A stretch of DNA of 64,000 bases from Haematobia irritans (GCF_050003625.1 NC_134397.1:198421063-198485062), one strand, 5' to 3'; shown: positions 46,967 to 59,721, counted from the stretch's first letter. Notes: generated by a model from the letters alone, not told the origin. Translations and numbers: made by a program.

Positions 46967-47149
46967 TAATTTTAATTTCACAAGAAATGCAGAATTTGCA
47001 ATAAATTAAAATTTTCCGAGTTTTATTGGGTATAAAATAAAGCAAGGACAAATAAGACAACGGAAATTAGCAAAAATATTTTTGAAACGTGTACCGTCAT
47101 GATGATGTAAACACTGAAAAAGTAAATAAAAGGTAAATAAAAGTCTAAA

Positions 47150-50100
47150 AGACTTTTTATCTATTTTTCAAATGAAATCCGAAATACTTAAATACCATCA
47201 AAACTAAAGAACAAATGCGAAATCAAGGCAGCTGATGCTAAAAAGAGGGCTTCCGCCTTATGACCAAATTTTCTATAGAAATAAAATTTAAAAAAAAAAA
47301 ATTTCTATAGAAATAAAATTTTGAAAAAAAAAATCTATAGAAATAAAATTTTGACAAAATTTTCTATAGAAATAAAACTTTCGCAAAATTCTCTATAGAA
47401 AAAAATTTTAGCAAAATTTTCTATAGAAATTAAATTTTGACACAATTTTCTTTAGAAATAAAATTTTGACAAAATGTTCTATAGAACAAGAATTTTGATA
47501 AAATTTTCTATAGAAATAAAATGTTGACAAAATTTTCTATAGAAACAAAATTTGGACGAAATTTTCAATAGAAATTAAATTTAGACGAAATTTTCTGTAA
47601 AAATAAAATTTTGACTAAGTTTTATATAAAAATAACATTTTAACAAAATTTTCTATAGAAATAAAATTTTGACAAAATTTTCTATAGAAATAAAATTTTG
47701 GCAAAATTTTCTACAGAAATCAAATTTTAACAAAATCTTCCATAGAAATAAAATTTTTGACAAAATTTCCTATAGAAATAAAATTTTCGCAATATGTTCT
47801 ATAGAAATTTAATTTTGACAAAATTTTCTATAGAAAAAGAATTTTGACAAAATGTTCTATAGAAATAAAATTTTGACAACAGTTTCTATAGCAAAATAAT
47901 TTTGATAAAATTTTCTATAGAAAAAGAATTTTAACAAAATTTCCTTTACTTTTTACCTATTTTTCAAATGAAATCCGAAATACTTAAATACCATCAAAAC
48001 TGCGAAACAAATTCGAAATCAACGAAGCTGATGCTAAAATGAGGGCTTCCGCCTTATGACCATTTTGCAACGCTCCCGTATCCAAAAAGAACATTTTCAT
48101 TGCTATTTGGCTACAGAGCTCACATAGTCTATAATAAAAAATAAAAATTGGACCAAATATTCTATAAAAATAAAATTTTGACAAAATTTTCGTAGAAATA
48201 AAATTTTGACAAAATTTTCTATAGAAATAAAATTTTGGCAAAATTTTCTATAGAAATAAAATTTTAGCAAAATTTTCTATAGAAATAAAATTTTAACAAA
48301 ATTTTCTATAGAAATAAAATTTTAACAAAATTTTCTATAGAAATAAAATTTTTGCAAAATTTTCCATAGAAATAAATTTTTTACAAAATTTTCTATAGAA
48401 ACAATATTTTGGCAAAATTTTTTATAGAAACAAAATTTGGACGAAATTTTCTTTAGGAATAAAATTTTGACAAAATTTTCTATAGAAACAAAATTTGGAC
48501 GAAATTTTCTATATAAATAAAATTTTTACAAAATTTTTTATAGAAATAAAATGTTTACAAAATTTTCTATAGAAACAAAATTTGGGCGAAATTTTCTATA
48601 GAAATAAAATTTTGACAAAATTTTATATAGAAATAAAATTTTAACAAAATTTTCTATAGAAATAAAATTTTGCACAAATTTTCTATAGAAATGAAATTGC
48701 AATAGAAATATAATTTTGAAATTTTCTATAGAAATAACATTTTGACAAAATTTTCTATAGAAATAAAATTTTAACAAAATTTTCTATAGAAATAAAATTT
48801 TGACAAAATTTTCTATAGAAATAAAATTTTTACAAAATTTTCTATAGAAATAAAATTTTGGCAAAATTTTCTATAGAAATAAAATTTTGGCAAAATTTTC
48901 TATAGAAATAAAATTTTGGCAAAATTTTCTATAGAAATAAAATTTTGGCAAAATTTTCTATAGAAATAAAATTTTGGCAAAATTTTCTATAGAAATAAAA
49001 TTTTGGCAAAATTTTCTATAGAAATATAATTTTGACAAAATTTTCTATAGAAATAAAATTTTGACAAAATTTTCTATAGAAATAAAATTTTCGCATTATT
49101 TTCTATAGAAATTAAATTTTTTACAAAATTTTCGCAAAATTTTTTATAGAAACAAAATTTGGACGAAATTTTCTTTAGGAATAAAATTTTGACAAAATTG
49201 TCTATAGAAACAAAATTTTGACAAAATTTTCTATAGAAATAAAATTTTGACAAAATTTTCTATAGAAATAAAATTTTGACAAAATTTTCTATAGAAATAA
49301 AATTTTGACAAAATGTTCTATAGAAATAAAATTTTGATAACATTTTCTATAGCAAAAGAATTTTGATAAAATTTTCTATAGAAAAAGAATTTTGACAAAA
49401 TTTTCTTTCCTTGTTACCTATTCTTCAAATGAAATCCAAAATACTTAAATACCATCAGAACTGAAGAACAAGTGCGAAATCAATGAAGATGATGCTAAAA
49501 TGAGGGCTTCCCCTTATGACCATGTTGCAATGCTCCCGTATCCAAAAAGAGAATATTTTCATTGGTATTTGGCTACAGAGCTCACATAGTCCGTAATAAA
49601 AAATAAAATTTTGACAAAATTTTCTATAGAAAAAAATTTACAAAATTTTCTATATAAATAAAATTTTTACAAAATTTTCTATAGAAATAAAATGTTTACA
49701 AAATTTTCTACAGAAATAAAATTTTAACAAAATTTTCTATAGAAATAAAGTTTTGACAAAATTTTCTATAGAAATAAAATTTTGACAAAATTTTCTATAG
49801 AAATAAAATTTTGACAAAATTTTCTATAGAAATAAAATTTTGACAAAATTTTCTATAGAAATAAAATTTTAACAAAATTTTCTATAGAAATAAAATTTTG
49901 ACAAAATTTTCTGTAGAAATAAAATTTTGACAAAATTTTCTATAGAAAAAGAATTTTAACAAAATTTTGTATAGAAATAACATATTGACAAAATTTTCTA
50001 CAGAAATAAAATTTTCGCAAAATTTTCTATAGAAATAAAGTTTTGACAAAATTTTCTATAGAAATACAATTTTGACAAAATTTTCTATAGAAATAAAATT

Positions 50101-50160
50101 TCCTATAGAAATAAAATTTTCTATAGAAATTAAATTTTCTATAGAAATTAAATTTTGCAA
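47150..50160 (-). repeat. 29-bp-unit minisatellite in higher-order arrangement
   Basis: Arrays at 47270-47940, 48150-49405 and 49600-50160 are separated by copies of a ~200-bp unique segment (47150-47270 partial, 47945-48150, 49405-49600) containing TTTTTCAAATGAAATCCGAA and GAGGGCTTCCGCCTTATGAC. Seven consecutive near-identical units with a GGC spacer occur at 48840-49030. The right edge runs into the inverted leader (TTTTGGTGGATTT...GGCTCGAGTGGCAACC, 50200-50252), so the array belongs to a DINE-like element. Confidence 0.93.
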
Positions 50161-50255
50161 AATAAGATTTTGATAGTTTGATAGTTTTTTGGTCAAATTT
50201 TCCCCAAATTTTGGTGGATTTTTTTTTTTTTTTTGGCTCGAGTGGCAACCTTGAT

Positions 50256-50648
50256 TTTGTCCAGTCTATTTTTTTTGTGCATCGGTGAACTCTTGCACTT
50301 TTTGGAACTTCAATGGCTTTAGTCAAAGATTTTCAATATGCGCCCTTCCACTTTTGGACACGATTCAGTACTGCTATATTGCATCGGCCACGAGATTAGA
50401 GATTAATTCGCATTTAAAAGCGGAAGGGTTCCTATGATATAAATCTATCACGCTTGAATTTCATCACAAATAACTTTATTTCTGAATGTAATAAATCAAA
50501 ATGCTTTTGTACAAAATTTAAATGATGAAAATAATAAAAAAAAAACTGAAAATTTTCGTTTTGATTGTTTCAAAAAAAGTGGATTGGTCGAGAAGAGGTT
50601 TTTCTACTGGGAGAAGCATAATAGTTATAGACATGTCATTAAACCGCT
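50256..50648. other. Unique AT-rich DNA
   Basis: No recognisable feature. Confidence 0.5.
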
Positions 50649-51126
50649 GCACAGACGAAAAATACTATTTTTCATATGTTTGGGTGTAAAAATTATATGC
50701 TTGGAACTCAATATTTTTTTTAGAAAATTCAGTTTAATTTTAGAAATTTTTAACTAAACGGTTAAAAACGCAGATGCCACGCGGATTTCATAATTAGACA
50801 TAATTATTTGTTTGAAATCGTTAAAGAAAATTTCATAAGTTTGAAGAAAAAAATTGGAGTCAAAAATTGCGAAGTTTTGCATTGGTGCACTATTTGTTTG
50901 CAATTTGCAAATTTTAGGAAATTCTGAACTATTTTGTGGGAAACCCAAATTTAGTAAATCTTTATGCTTTTTGTGTGTATAATTTTTCCCTTTCTTTAGT
51001 CCATGTAACTAACGTACGCAAAAAATATTAATGTCAAAAAACTTTATCAAAAAATAATAATTCCATGCACTAAAATAGAATTAAATTGGATTTAGTGCCA
51101 TTAGGGCTCACTTTTTTTTTAAGTGC
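50649..51126 (+). mobile_element. Diverged MITE, CACCCA/CACTGA-end family
   Basis: The interior matches 41833-42345: TTTAATTTTAGAAATTTTTA, AACTAACGTACGCAAAAAAT and TTAAATTGGATTTAGTG. The right end is CTCACTTTTTTTTTAAGTG. The left end is degenerate, so boundaries are approximate. Confidence 0.65.
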
Positions 51127-52006
51127 ATACACTGTCTTTTGTGGAATAGGTCTCCAAAAACTTAAAAAAAAACATAATAGAAAAATATCAAACTCATGCA
51201 TTTGATTAATCCTAAGCATCATGTAATAATTTTACAAGCTAAAGATACCACGCAGCTAGATGACTAATAATCGCCCCAACAGCCATCAGCAAAAAAAAAA
51301 CGCAATGCCAAAAACCACCTACTTCTGAGGAATTTTTATTGCAGAAATATAACAGCGAACGAAAAAATTTGAAAACAAAACCTATGTTGTTTACAATAAA
51401 ATTCAAAATATTTGTGACTAATAAAATTCCATGCAAACGATAAAACAGAAGCAAGTAAATAAAACATTAATACACGTGATTTTCCTATACTCAAAATAGA
51501 CAATTGTAATTGTATCGTGGATGTGGATGTGGATTTTTGGAAGCACCATCACCAGAGGTGACCTAACTTCAAAAGAAATAGAAGAACAAAACAACTAAGA
51601 GGTACTCCTTCCATCGCTTATTTACGGTAATCGACATTCAAATAATGCAAAAAAGAGCTTCCAGCAAAACTTTACAAACAAATAGTTTGGAAGTAGGATC
51701 ATGTGTAATGACTTTAACATACCAGCAAAAAAAGCGTAGCCAAAAAAGTAGTGAAAATGTGCTTTTTGGATCCGGAAGTGGTGCAAAATTGGCGCAGAAG
51801 CGATGTCCACCATTTCCACAACCGTTGCACTGAATTTGCTTCACTTCTTAGGGTGTGATCGGAATTAAGAGTTTTGGATGTGAATTAGAAAAATTTGTGA
51901 TATTTTGCCAAATAAATAATTTTTTATAATTTCTTATGGTTTTTAATGCATTATAACGCTTGCCTGAAACATTTGACATCAAATATTTCAACAAATTCGC
52001 AATTTT
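51127..52006. other. Unique DNA without a recognisable gene
   Basis: It contains a purine/pyrimidine-balanced stretch at 51640-51845 that is open in several frames on both strands, but no domain is recognised. It could be an undescribed dispersed repeat. Confidence 0.4.
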
Positions 52007-53435
52007 TATACCCTCCACCATAGGATGGGGGTATATTAAATTTGTCATTCCGTTTGTAACACATCGAAATATTGCTCTAAGACCACATAAAGTATATATA
52101 TTCTGAGTCGATCTGAGCATGTCCGTCCGTCCGTCCGTCTGTTGAAATCACGCTAACTTCCGAACGAAACAAGCTATCGACTTGAAACTTGGCACAAGTA
52201 GTTATTATTGACGTAGGTCGGTTGGTATTGCAAATGGGCCATATCGGTCCACTTTTACGTATAGCCCCCATATAAACGGACCCCCAAATTTGGCTTGCGA
52301 TTGCCAAATTTGGGGGTCCGTTTCTTTAGAAATTTCATCCGATCCGGCTGAAATTTGGTACATGGTGTTGGTATATGTTCTCTAATGACCATGCAAAAAT
52401 TGGTCCACATCGGCCCATAATTATATATATAGGCTCCATATAAACCGATCCCCAGATTTGACCTCCGGAGCGTCTTAGAGGAGCAAAAGACATCCGACGC
52501 GATTGAAATTTGGTACGTGGTGTTAGTATATGGTCTCTAACAAACACGCAAGAATTGGTTCATATCGGTCCATAATTAAATATAGCCCCCATATAAACCG
52601 TTCCCCAGATTTGATCTCCGGAGCCCCTTGGAGGAGCAAAATTCATCCGATCCGGTTGAAATTGGTGTTAGTATAAGGCCGCTAATAACCATGCCAAAAT
52701 TGGTCCATATCGGTTCATAATCATGGTTGCCACTCGAGCCAAAAATAATCTACCAAATTTTTATTTTTATAGAAAAAAATTTCAAAATTGTATTTCTTTA
52801 GAAAATTTTGTCAAAATTTTATTACTTTAGAAAATTTTGTCAAAATTTTATTTCTATAGAAAATTTTGTCAAAATTTTATTTCTATAGAAAATTTTGTCA
52901 CAATTTTATTTCTATAGAAAATTTTGTCAAAATTTTATTTCTATAGAAAATTTTGCCAAAATTTTATTTCTATATAAAATTTTGTCAAAATTTTATTTCT
53001 ATAGAAAATTTGTCAAAATTTTATTTCTATAGAAAATTTTGTCAACATTTTATTTCTATAGAAAATTTTGTCAACATTTTATTTCTATAGAAATTTTTTT
53101 CCAAATTTTTATTTCTATATAAAATTTTTCCAAATTTTACTTCTATAGAAAATGTTGTCAAAATTTTATTTTGTAAAATTTTATTTCTATAGAAACTTTA
53201 AACTTAATTATATACGTATTTAATCGGCCTTTTTTAGTTTAATATATACGACGTATGGACTATGTGGTATATATTACGGTGTTAGGAAGTTTTAAGATAC
53301 CTTGCCATCAGCAAGTGTTACCGCAACCCAAGTAAGTCGATTGTGGATGACAGTCTTCAGTAGAAGTTTCTACGCAATCCATGGTGGAGGGTACATAAGC
53401 TTCGGCCTGGCCGAACTTACGGTCGTATTTACTTG
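52007..53435 (+). mobile_element. Near-complete DINE/Helentron-like element (CCCCCATATAAACCGA subfamily)
   Basis: TATACCCTCCACCATAGGAT 5' end, GTCCGTCCGTCCGTCTG tract, three to four subrepeats, leader GGTTGCCACTCGAGCCAAAA at 52725, minisatellite 52755-53200, then ATCCATGGTGGAGGGTACAT and CTTCGGCCTGGCCGAACTTA at the 3' end. Near 52275-52320 a small foldback is present (CCCCCAAATTTGGC facing GCCAAATTTGGGGG). Confidence 0.85.
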
Positions 53436-53505
53436 TTCTAGAATGGATTTAGTATTCTTTTCGACAAAATTTAAATAATATGTACCATTTTATTAATCCT
53501 TGGTA

Positions 53506-53791
53506 CACGCAAAAAAATTTTCTTGGTTCAATCACGAAATTAATTGATTCAATTAAATTTGTAATTGAAATGTCTTCAATTACAGAAATGATAGTATCAA
53601 TTAAAAAATTGATTGAAGGTCAATTAAAAAATTAATTGATCCAAATAAAAAAATAATTGATACTATTAATGTTTGTGATTGATTTTTGTTTCAATTAAAA
53701 AATTTATTGAATCAATTAAATTTTTAATTGATATTTTTAAAAACTCAATTAAAATTTTAATTGAAAAAATTTTCGTGATTTTTTTTCTGTG
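53506..53791 (+). mobile_element. Hairpin MITE (AATTGATT family)
   Basis: Ends CACGCAAAAAAATTTTC and TTTTTTTTCTGTG, TA at 53504-53505 and 53792-53793. The interior is repeated CAATTAAAA / AATTGATTCAATT words that fold back on themselves. 286 bp, non-coding. Fragments occur near 32490 and 63750. Confidence 0.82.
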
Positions 53792-54263
53792 TAGTTAAAA
53801 TAAAGAACACCTTTGGAGGACATTTTTTGGAAGTGCTTTGCTCTTAGAAGTACTTCCAAATTTTTTTTGCTGGGATGGCCTTGTCATAGAACAAAAATAA
53901 TCCGTTTTTACATTATTTTCGATTTCTTGCTCCTTTAAATGAATAAATTAAAAAAAAGAACAAAAAACTAAAAACTATTTTTGCCCCCACACTAATAAAA
54001 TATTGCCGTGAGGCCCAAGAATTTTTTTTCTGTGTAGTTAAAATAAAGAACATCTTTGGAGGACATTTTTTGGAAGTGCTTTGCTCTTAGAAGTACTTCC
54101 AAATTTTTTTGCTGGGATGGCCTTGTCATAGAACAAAAATAATCCGTTTTTACATTATTTTCGATTTCTTGCTCCTTTAAATGAATAAATTGAAAAACAA
54201 AAAACTAAAAACTATTTTTGTCCCCACACTAATAAAATATTGCCGTGAGGCCCAAGAATGTCA
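53779..54263 (+). repeat. Two-copy tandem duplication, 243-bp period
   Basis: TTCTGTGTAGTTAAAATAAA through GGAAGTACTTCCAAATTTTT-like text to ATTGCCGTGAGGCCCAAGAA occurs twice (word CTGTGTAG at 53787 and 54030), with only a few differences. Each copy includes a small foldback of GGAAGTGC...GTACTTCC. Confidence 0.9.
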
Positions 54264-54655
54264 TGACCCCAAAATACGAATGCGAATTTTGCTTAGCGTA
54301 GAAGACGGATTTTTCGGATATAAAGTTTTTTGCTGGGTAGTCCAAAAGTCTATAAAGTTTTCAATGAAGACGTTTTGTCCTTATGGTTGATTCAACTTAA
54401 ATCTTAGCAACTTTACATGAAAGAAAATATTGTTTGGTTAAGGTCAACTCGGCTTAAATAAATCTGAAAAATTCTTCAAAATCAACGAATTCTTCTTCAC
54501 ATTTGTTAGCTTTACAAATTTACACATTTAAAAATAAAATTGTGTCTGAAAAGTTTCCTTACTTCAATTGCCCGCTTCAATGGCTCGGAATCAGTACCAA
54601 AATCATTAGTGGAAAGACAAAATTTTTGAAACCGAACATTCTTTTTTTAGTGTAG
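54234..54655 (+). mobile_element. MITE remnant, CACTGAAA-end family
   Basis: It aligns with 21492-21700 over its left part, contains GGCTCGGAATCAGTACC, and ends TTCTTTTTTTAGTG before TA. It begins within the second unit of the 243-bp duplication. Internally rich in short inverted words. Confidence 0.55.
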
Positions 54656-55572
54656 TTCCACTTTTTTATTACAATTTTATTATCTTATCTGATTTTTAAA
54701 AATCAAAAAGTTTTTCGCGTCGACTTCTGCTGATGATGGATATTTTGGCACCATAAGAGTACAACTTAGCACACTCAAAACTTGTCTAATGGCGATTTCG
54801 ATTGGGAAAACAGGTGCAACAATATCGAAATTGATTATAAAATAAATAGGATACTGTCATAGATTTTCTCACAATATTATAAATTAACAATAACTTTGGA
54901 ATGGCCCCAATATTTGGGAGACAATACGTTGAGGAAGAAAGGAGTGTAACACAGGGGCAACATATGTTTTGCGATACGAAAACCCCCTAAATGAACTTTA
55001 CCAGACGTGGAAAATCTTTGATAGAAAATCCCAAGATGGTTTGTGAAACAGATTCCAATTTATTTTGCTGGTGTATTACAATAGCCCAAATATGAGTCAT
55101 CCAAAGACGATTAATCAAATGCAATTTACATGTGGCAAAGGTTGGTCATCTCCATGTGAGATTGCCCCCCTCGCATGTGTTGTGTGTTTGTTTGCAGAAG
55201 GTGCAAAAACATATAGGAAATTTTGCCAGAAACATTTAAATTAGAGAAACCTGTAAAAATACAAATCACCAGCAAAACAAATAAAAATAGATTTCTTATT
55301 TGAGACGCATTTCAAAGGTGAAACTTTTCTTGAAAACCAAATACACATCAAGAGATGAAGGAACAACAATAACAATAACCATAAGATCACTGAAACATAA
55401 AAAAAACGCAAAACCATCACTGCCACCAACAACTCTCATCCATATAAACGTTGACAGTCATTTACCAGAGTGGTGGAAGGAGGGGTAGCAGCAACACTGT
55501 TTTGCTGGTTCCCATTGATCAATAACAAAATCTGCGATAATAACTGCATATAGTGTAGCGTGACACTATCAC
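54656..55572. other. Unique DNA without a recognisable gene
   Basis: Unremarkable sequence with ACAACAATAAC-rich text near 55365. No gene supported. Confidence 0.5.
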
Positions 55573-58075
55573 GGCTGTCACTCGTGTTAAAAATAATCTA
55601 CAAAAATTTGAAAAAAATATTTACCAATAAAAGTTTATTTTACAGGTTATGAATTTTTTTTTCCTTGGTTAAAATGTTAAGTCAGTAGTTCGTCAAAATT
55701 TTATTTCAATAGAAAATTTTGTCCAAATCTTATTTCTATAGAAAATCTTTGTAAAATTTTATTTCTATAGAAAATTTTCTCAAAATTTTATTTCTGTAGA
55801 AATTTTTTTCAAAATTTTATTTCTGTAGACAATTTTTTTAAAATTTTATTTCTATAGAAAATATTCCCAAAATTTTATTTTTATAGAAAATTTTGTCAAA
55901 ATTTTATTTCTATAGAAATTTTTTCAAAATTTTATTTCTGTACAAAATTTTCTCAACATTTTATTTCAAAAGAAAATTTTCTCAAAATTTTATTTTTATA
56001 GAATATTTTGTCAACATTTTATTTCTATAGAAAATTTTGTCAACATTTTATTTCTATAGAAAATTTTTTCAAAAATTTATTTCTATAGAAATTTTCGTAA
56101 ATTTTAATTTTATTTCTATAGAAAATTTTGTAAAATTTTTATTTCTATCGAATATTTTGTAAAAATTTTATTTCTATAGACATATAGACATATAGATTTT
56201 TCACAATTTTATTGCTATAGAAAATTTTGTCAAAATTTAAGTTATATAGAAATATTTCTCAAAATTCTATTTCAACAGAAAATTTTGCCAACATTTTATT
56301 TCTACAGAAAATTTTGTCAAAATTTTATTTCTATCGAATATTTTATAAAAATTTTATTTGTATAGAAAATTTTTCACAATTTTATTGCTATAGACAATTT
56401 TGTCAAATTTTTATTTTATATAGAAAATTTTCTCAAAATTCCATTTCTATAGAAAATTTTCTTAAAATTTTATATCTATAAAAAAATTTGCCAAAATGTT
56501 ATTTCTATAGAAAATTTTGTCAAAATTTTATTTCTATAAAAAATTTTCCCAACATTTTATTTCTATAGAGAATTCTGTCCACATTTTATTTCTATACAAA
56601 ATTTTGTCAAAATTGTATTTCTATAGAAAATTTTGTCAATATTTTATTACTATAGAAAATTTTGTAAAAATTTTATTTTTATAGAAAAATTTGTCAACAT
56701 TTTATGTCTATAAAAAAATTTGTCAAAATTTTATTTCTATAAAAAATTTTCCCAAAATTTTATTTCTATAGAAAATTTTGTGAAAATTCTATTTCAATAG
56801 AAAATTTTGTCAAAATTTTATTTCTATAGAAAATTTTGTCAAAATTTTAAAATTAAAATTTTTAAAAATTTTTAAATTAATTTGTCAAAATTTTATTACT
56901 ATAAAAAATTTTGTCAACATTTTATTTATATAGAAAATTTTGTCAACATTTTATTACTATAGCAACTATTGTCAACATTTTATTACTATAGAAATTTATT
57001 TTTAAATTTTATTTCTATAGAAAATTTTGTCAAAATTTTATGTCTATAAAATTCTGTTTCAATAGAAAATTTTGTCAAAATTTTATTTCTATAGAAAATT
57101 TTGTCAACATTTTATTACTTTAGAAATTAATTTTTAAATTTTATTTCTATAGAAAATTTTTTCAAAATTTTATTTTTTGTCAAAATTTCATTTCTATAGA
57201 AAATTTTGTCAAAATTTAATTTCTATAGAACATTTTGTCAAAATTTTATTTTTATAGAAAATTTTGTCAAGATTTTATTTCTATAGAAAATGTTACCAAC
57301 ATTTTATTTCTATAGAAAATTTTGTCAAAATTCTATTTCTATAGAAAATTTTACCAACATTTTATTTCTATAGAAAATTTTGTCAAAATTTTATTTCTAT
57401 AGAAAATGTTACCAACATTTTATTTCTATAGAAAATTTTGTCAAAATTTTATTTCTATTAAAAATTTTGTCGAAATTCTATTTCTATAGAAAATTTTTAA
57501 AAATTTTTATCTCTATCGAAAATTTTTTTAAATTTTTTTTTCTATAGAAAATTTTGTCAAAACTTTATTTATATAGAAAATTTTGTTAAAAGTTTTTTTC
57601 TATAGAATATTTTGTCCAATTTTATGTCTATAGAAAATTTTGTTAAAATTTTATTTCTATAGAAAATTTGTCAAAATTTTATTTCTATAGAAAATTTTGT
57701 CAAAATTTTATTTCTATAGAAAATTTTGTTAATATTTCAGCTCTAAGAAAATTTTGTTAAAATTTTATGTTTATATTTCTATAAATTATTATTTTATTTT
57801 ATTATTTTGTTATTATTATTTTATTATTTTGTCAAGAGTTTATTTCTATAGAAAATTTTGTCAAGATTTATTTCTATAGAAAATTTTGTCAAAATTTTAT
57901 TTGTATAGAAAATTTTCTCAAAATTTTATTTCTATAGAAAATTTTCTCAAAATTTTATTTCTATAGAAAATTTTGTCAAGATTTTATTTCTACAGAAAAT
58001 TTTCTCAAAATTTTATTTCTATAAAAGATTTTCTCAAAATTTTATTTCTATAGAAAATTTTGTGACATTTTAGCG
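55573..58075 (+). repeat. 2.5-kb 29-bp-unit minisatellite, GTC spacer
   Basis: About 85 units, introduced by a weak leader (GTCACTCGTGTTAAAAATAA). GTC spacers dominate, with local ACC-type (57290-57420) and CTC-type (57900-58050) runs. Short interruptions such as 57775-57835 are A/T filler. Confidence 0.95.
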
Positions 58076-58637
58076 CTTTACTTTGTAGAATTAGATATCG
58101 ACCATCCTGTACATATTGATGCTTCGTTACCATCGCTATACGGTGACTGGTGTGGTCTGCTATGACCTGTTTCTGTGAGCTTGACAACATCCACGCTTGC
58201 TTGTGGTGTGGTGATGGCGATGGTGGTATTGTTTTCGTTCGATGTTTTTTTCACTTTTAATTTTCAATGGAATAGAAAGTGAATTTAATTTCATGTTGTT
58301 GTTGTTGGCGTTATAGCTGCTGATGTTTTTGTTGTTTACTTCCATAATGCTGACTGGCTTTGCTGCTGCTGTTGCTGCTGTGCCTCTACAATGTTATCTT
58401 TCTCTCAGTTAGCTAAACTCTTCTGTTAGCCTGGCTGGTTAACTTGGCTTTGACTTGCATGAAATTAACAGGCACACGAACAAACGCTAGTACACTCTCT
58501 TCGAACTTAAACCAAATTTCTTTACAAATACAACAACAAAATAAACAATCTACAGAAAGTTAGTTACACTCAGAAGAAAAAATCTATTATTAAGCTAAAA
58601 AAAAATAACTATTGGGTGATTTAATTTTAAGTAAAAC
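58076..58637. other. Unique DNA with GTT/GCT-rich simple tracts
   Basis: TTGTTGTTGTTGGCG (near 58298) and GCTGCTGCTGTTGCTGCTG (near 58360) simple tracts. No gene supported. Confidence 0.5.
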
Positions 58638-58669
58638 CATCGCTGGCTAATTCGAATTAGTCAGCGATG
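58638..58669. promoter_or_regulatory. 32-bp loopless palindrome
   Basis: Two 16-bp halves, CATCGCTGGCTAATTC and GAATTAGTCAGCGATG, meet with no spacer and pair at all but one position. It stands alone in unique DNA. A function is not known. It could be a dimer-binding site or the relic of a hairpin element. Confidence 0.55.
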
Positions 58670-58717
58670 CAACATATGGCTTGTGTAGATGGGTGGTTTT
58701 TGTTAGCGCACTTAATA

Positions 58718-59529
58718 CACACAAAAAAATAAAATATGAATTTGTATATAAATTTGTACATTTTTATAATTGTATGGACTTTTTCATACACAATGTGTAC
58801 ACTTACCTAATATATTGTTTTCATAAATGCTTGTTATGAAATTATGAATCTTTTAATAATATATAGAGACGGTTTCATAAAATTAATGAAATTGTACTTA
58901 ATATATCAAACAATACTGGTTTTCTCTTAGCGTGAGAGAGCCCCAACTTAGAGTTACTCTCATATGTATACAATACAAGCATATAATACGAGACAAAAAA
59001 AAAACGAAACATAACATTTTGAAGGCAACACGTGAGTTTGATGTGTTTGAGTTTTTCAGTACAGTTTGAGTCACCGTCGCGATTAGAAGATTTTTTATTG
59101 CTGTAAAAAAATTTTCGAAACAACAATATTAACTGGAAGCGTTGGTGCTCATGTTTATCAATAATATAAAATATTATAAAATTATGTGCATTGCTGGTTG
59201 GACTTTAATGCTGGCTTTAATAAATGGGTTCATACATTTTGACCAATTATGCAGGCATTAAGAATCAGGGGAAAATTTAAAACAAAAGTTACATATAATG
59301 CATGACATTTTTTGTATATTTTATGTAAAGGTACATATTTTTCAAAGACAAAAATATGTACACTTCATTTGTAATATTAAAAATTCCATTCATATTATGT
59401 ACACATTCATAGTCAATGAAAACCTGTATTTTTGATTTTATGAATTGTTTTCATATAATTTATGAATCTCGTGTTTGGAAAATGTTTGTGAACACTATTC
59501 ATAAAATAAATGTATTATTTTTTTGTGTG
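58718..59529. mobile_element. Non-autonomous TA-target element, 812 bp, with a unique core
   Basis: Ends CACACAAAAAAATAAAATA and TATTATTTTTTTGTGTG, TA at 58716-58717 and 59530-59531. Both flanks are rich in ATGAAT/TTCATA words and GTGTAC/GTACAC pairs arranged inversely. The core (about 58920-59130) has different composition, no obvious inverted partner and a short open frame without a known domain. The TIR start CACACAAA matches the TTCGTT MITE's end. Confidence 0.78.
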
Positions 59530-59721
59530 TAGGTTAATTAGAATTTGGGAAGATAAAGCATTCAATAAAAAACAACACCTGCGCAATATTTTCTGGAATT
59601 GAAGGAAAGGTCTTGAAGAATACAAGGTGACTGATATGTTATGCAATAAGGTAAAGCGCAATATACTTACATTTTTATACCCTTCACCACTACTCTGATA
59701 CAGGATATAATAAGTCTGTGC

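Noticed and set aside
51645..51844. Frames on both strands near 51.7 kb as an exon
   Set aside because: Several overlapping frames are open at once and none shows a recognisable motif or splice context.
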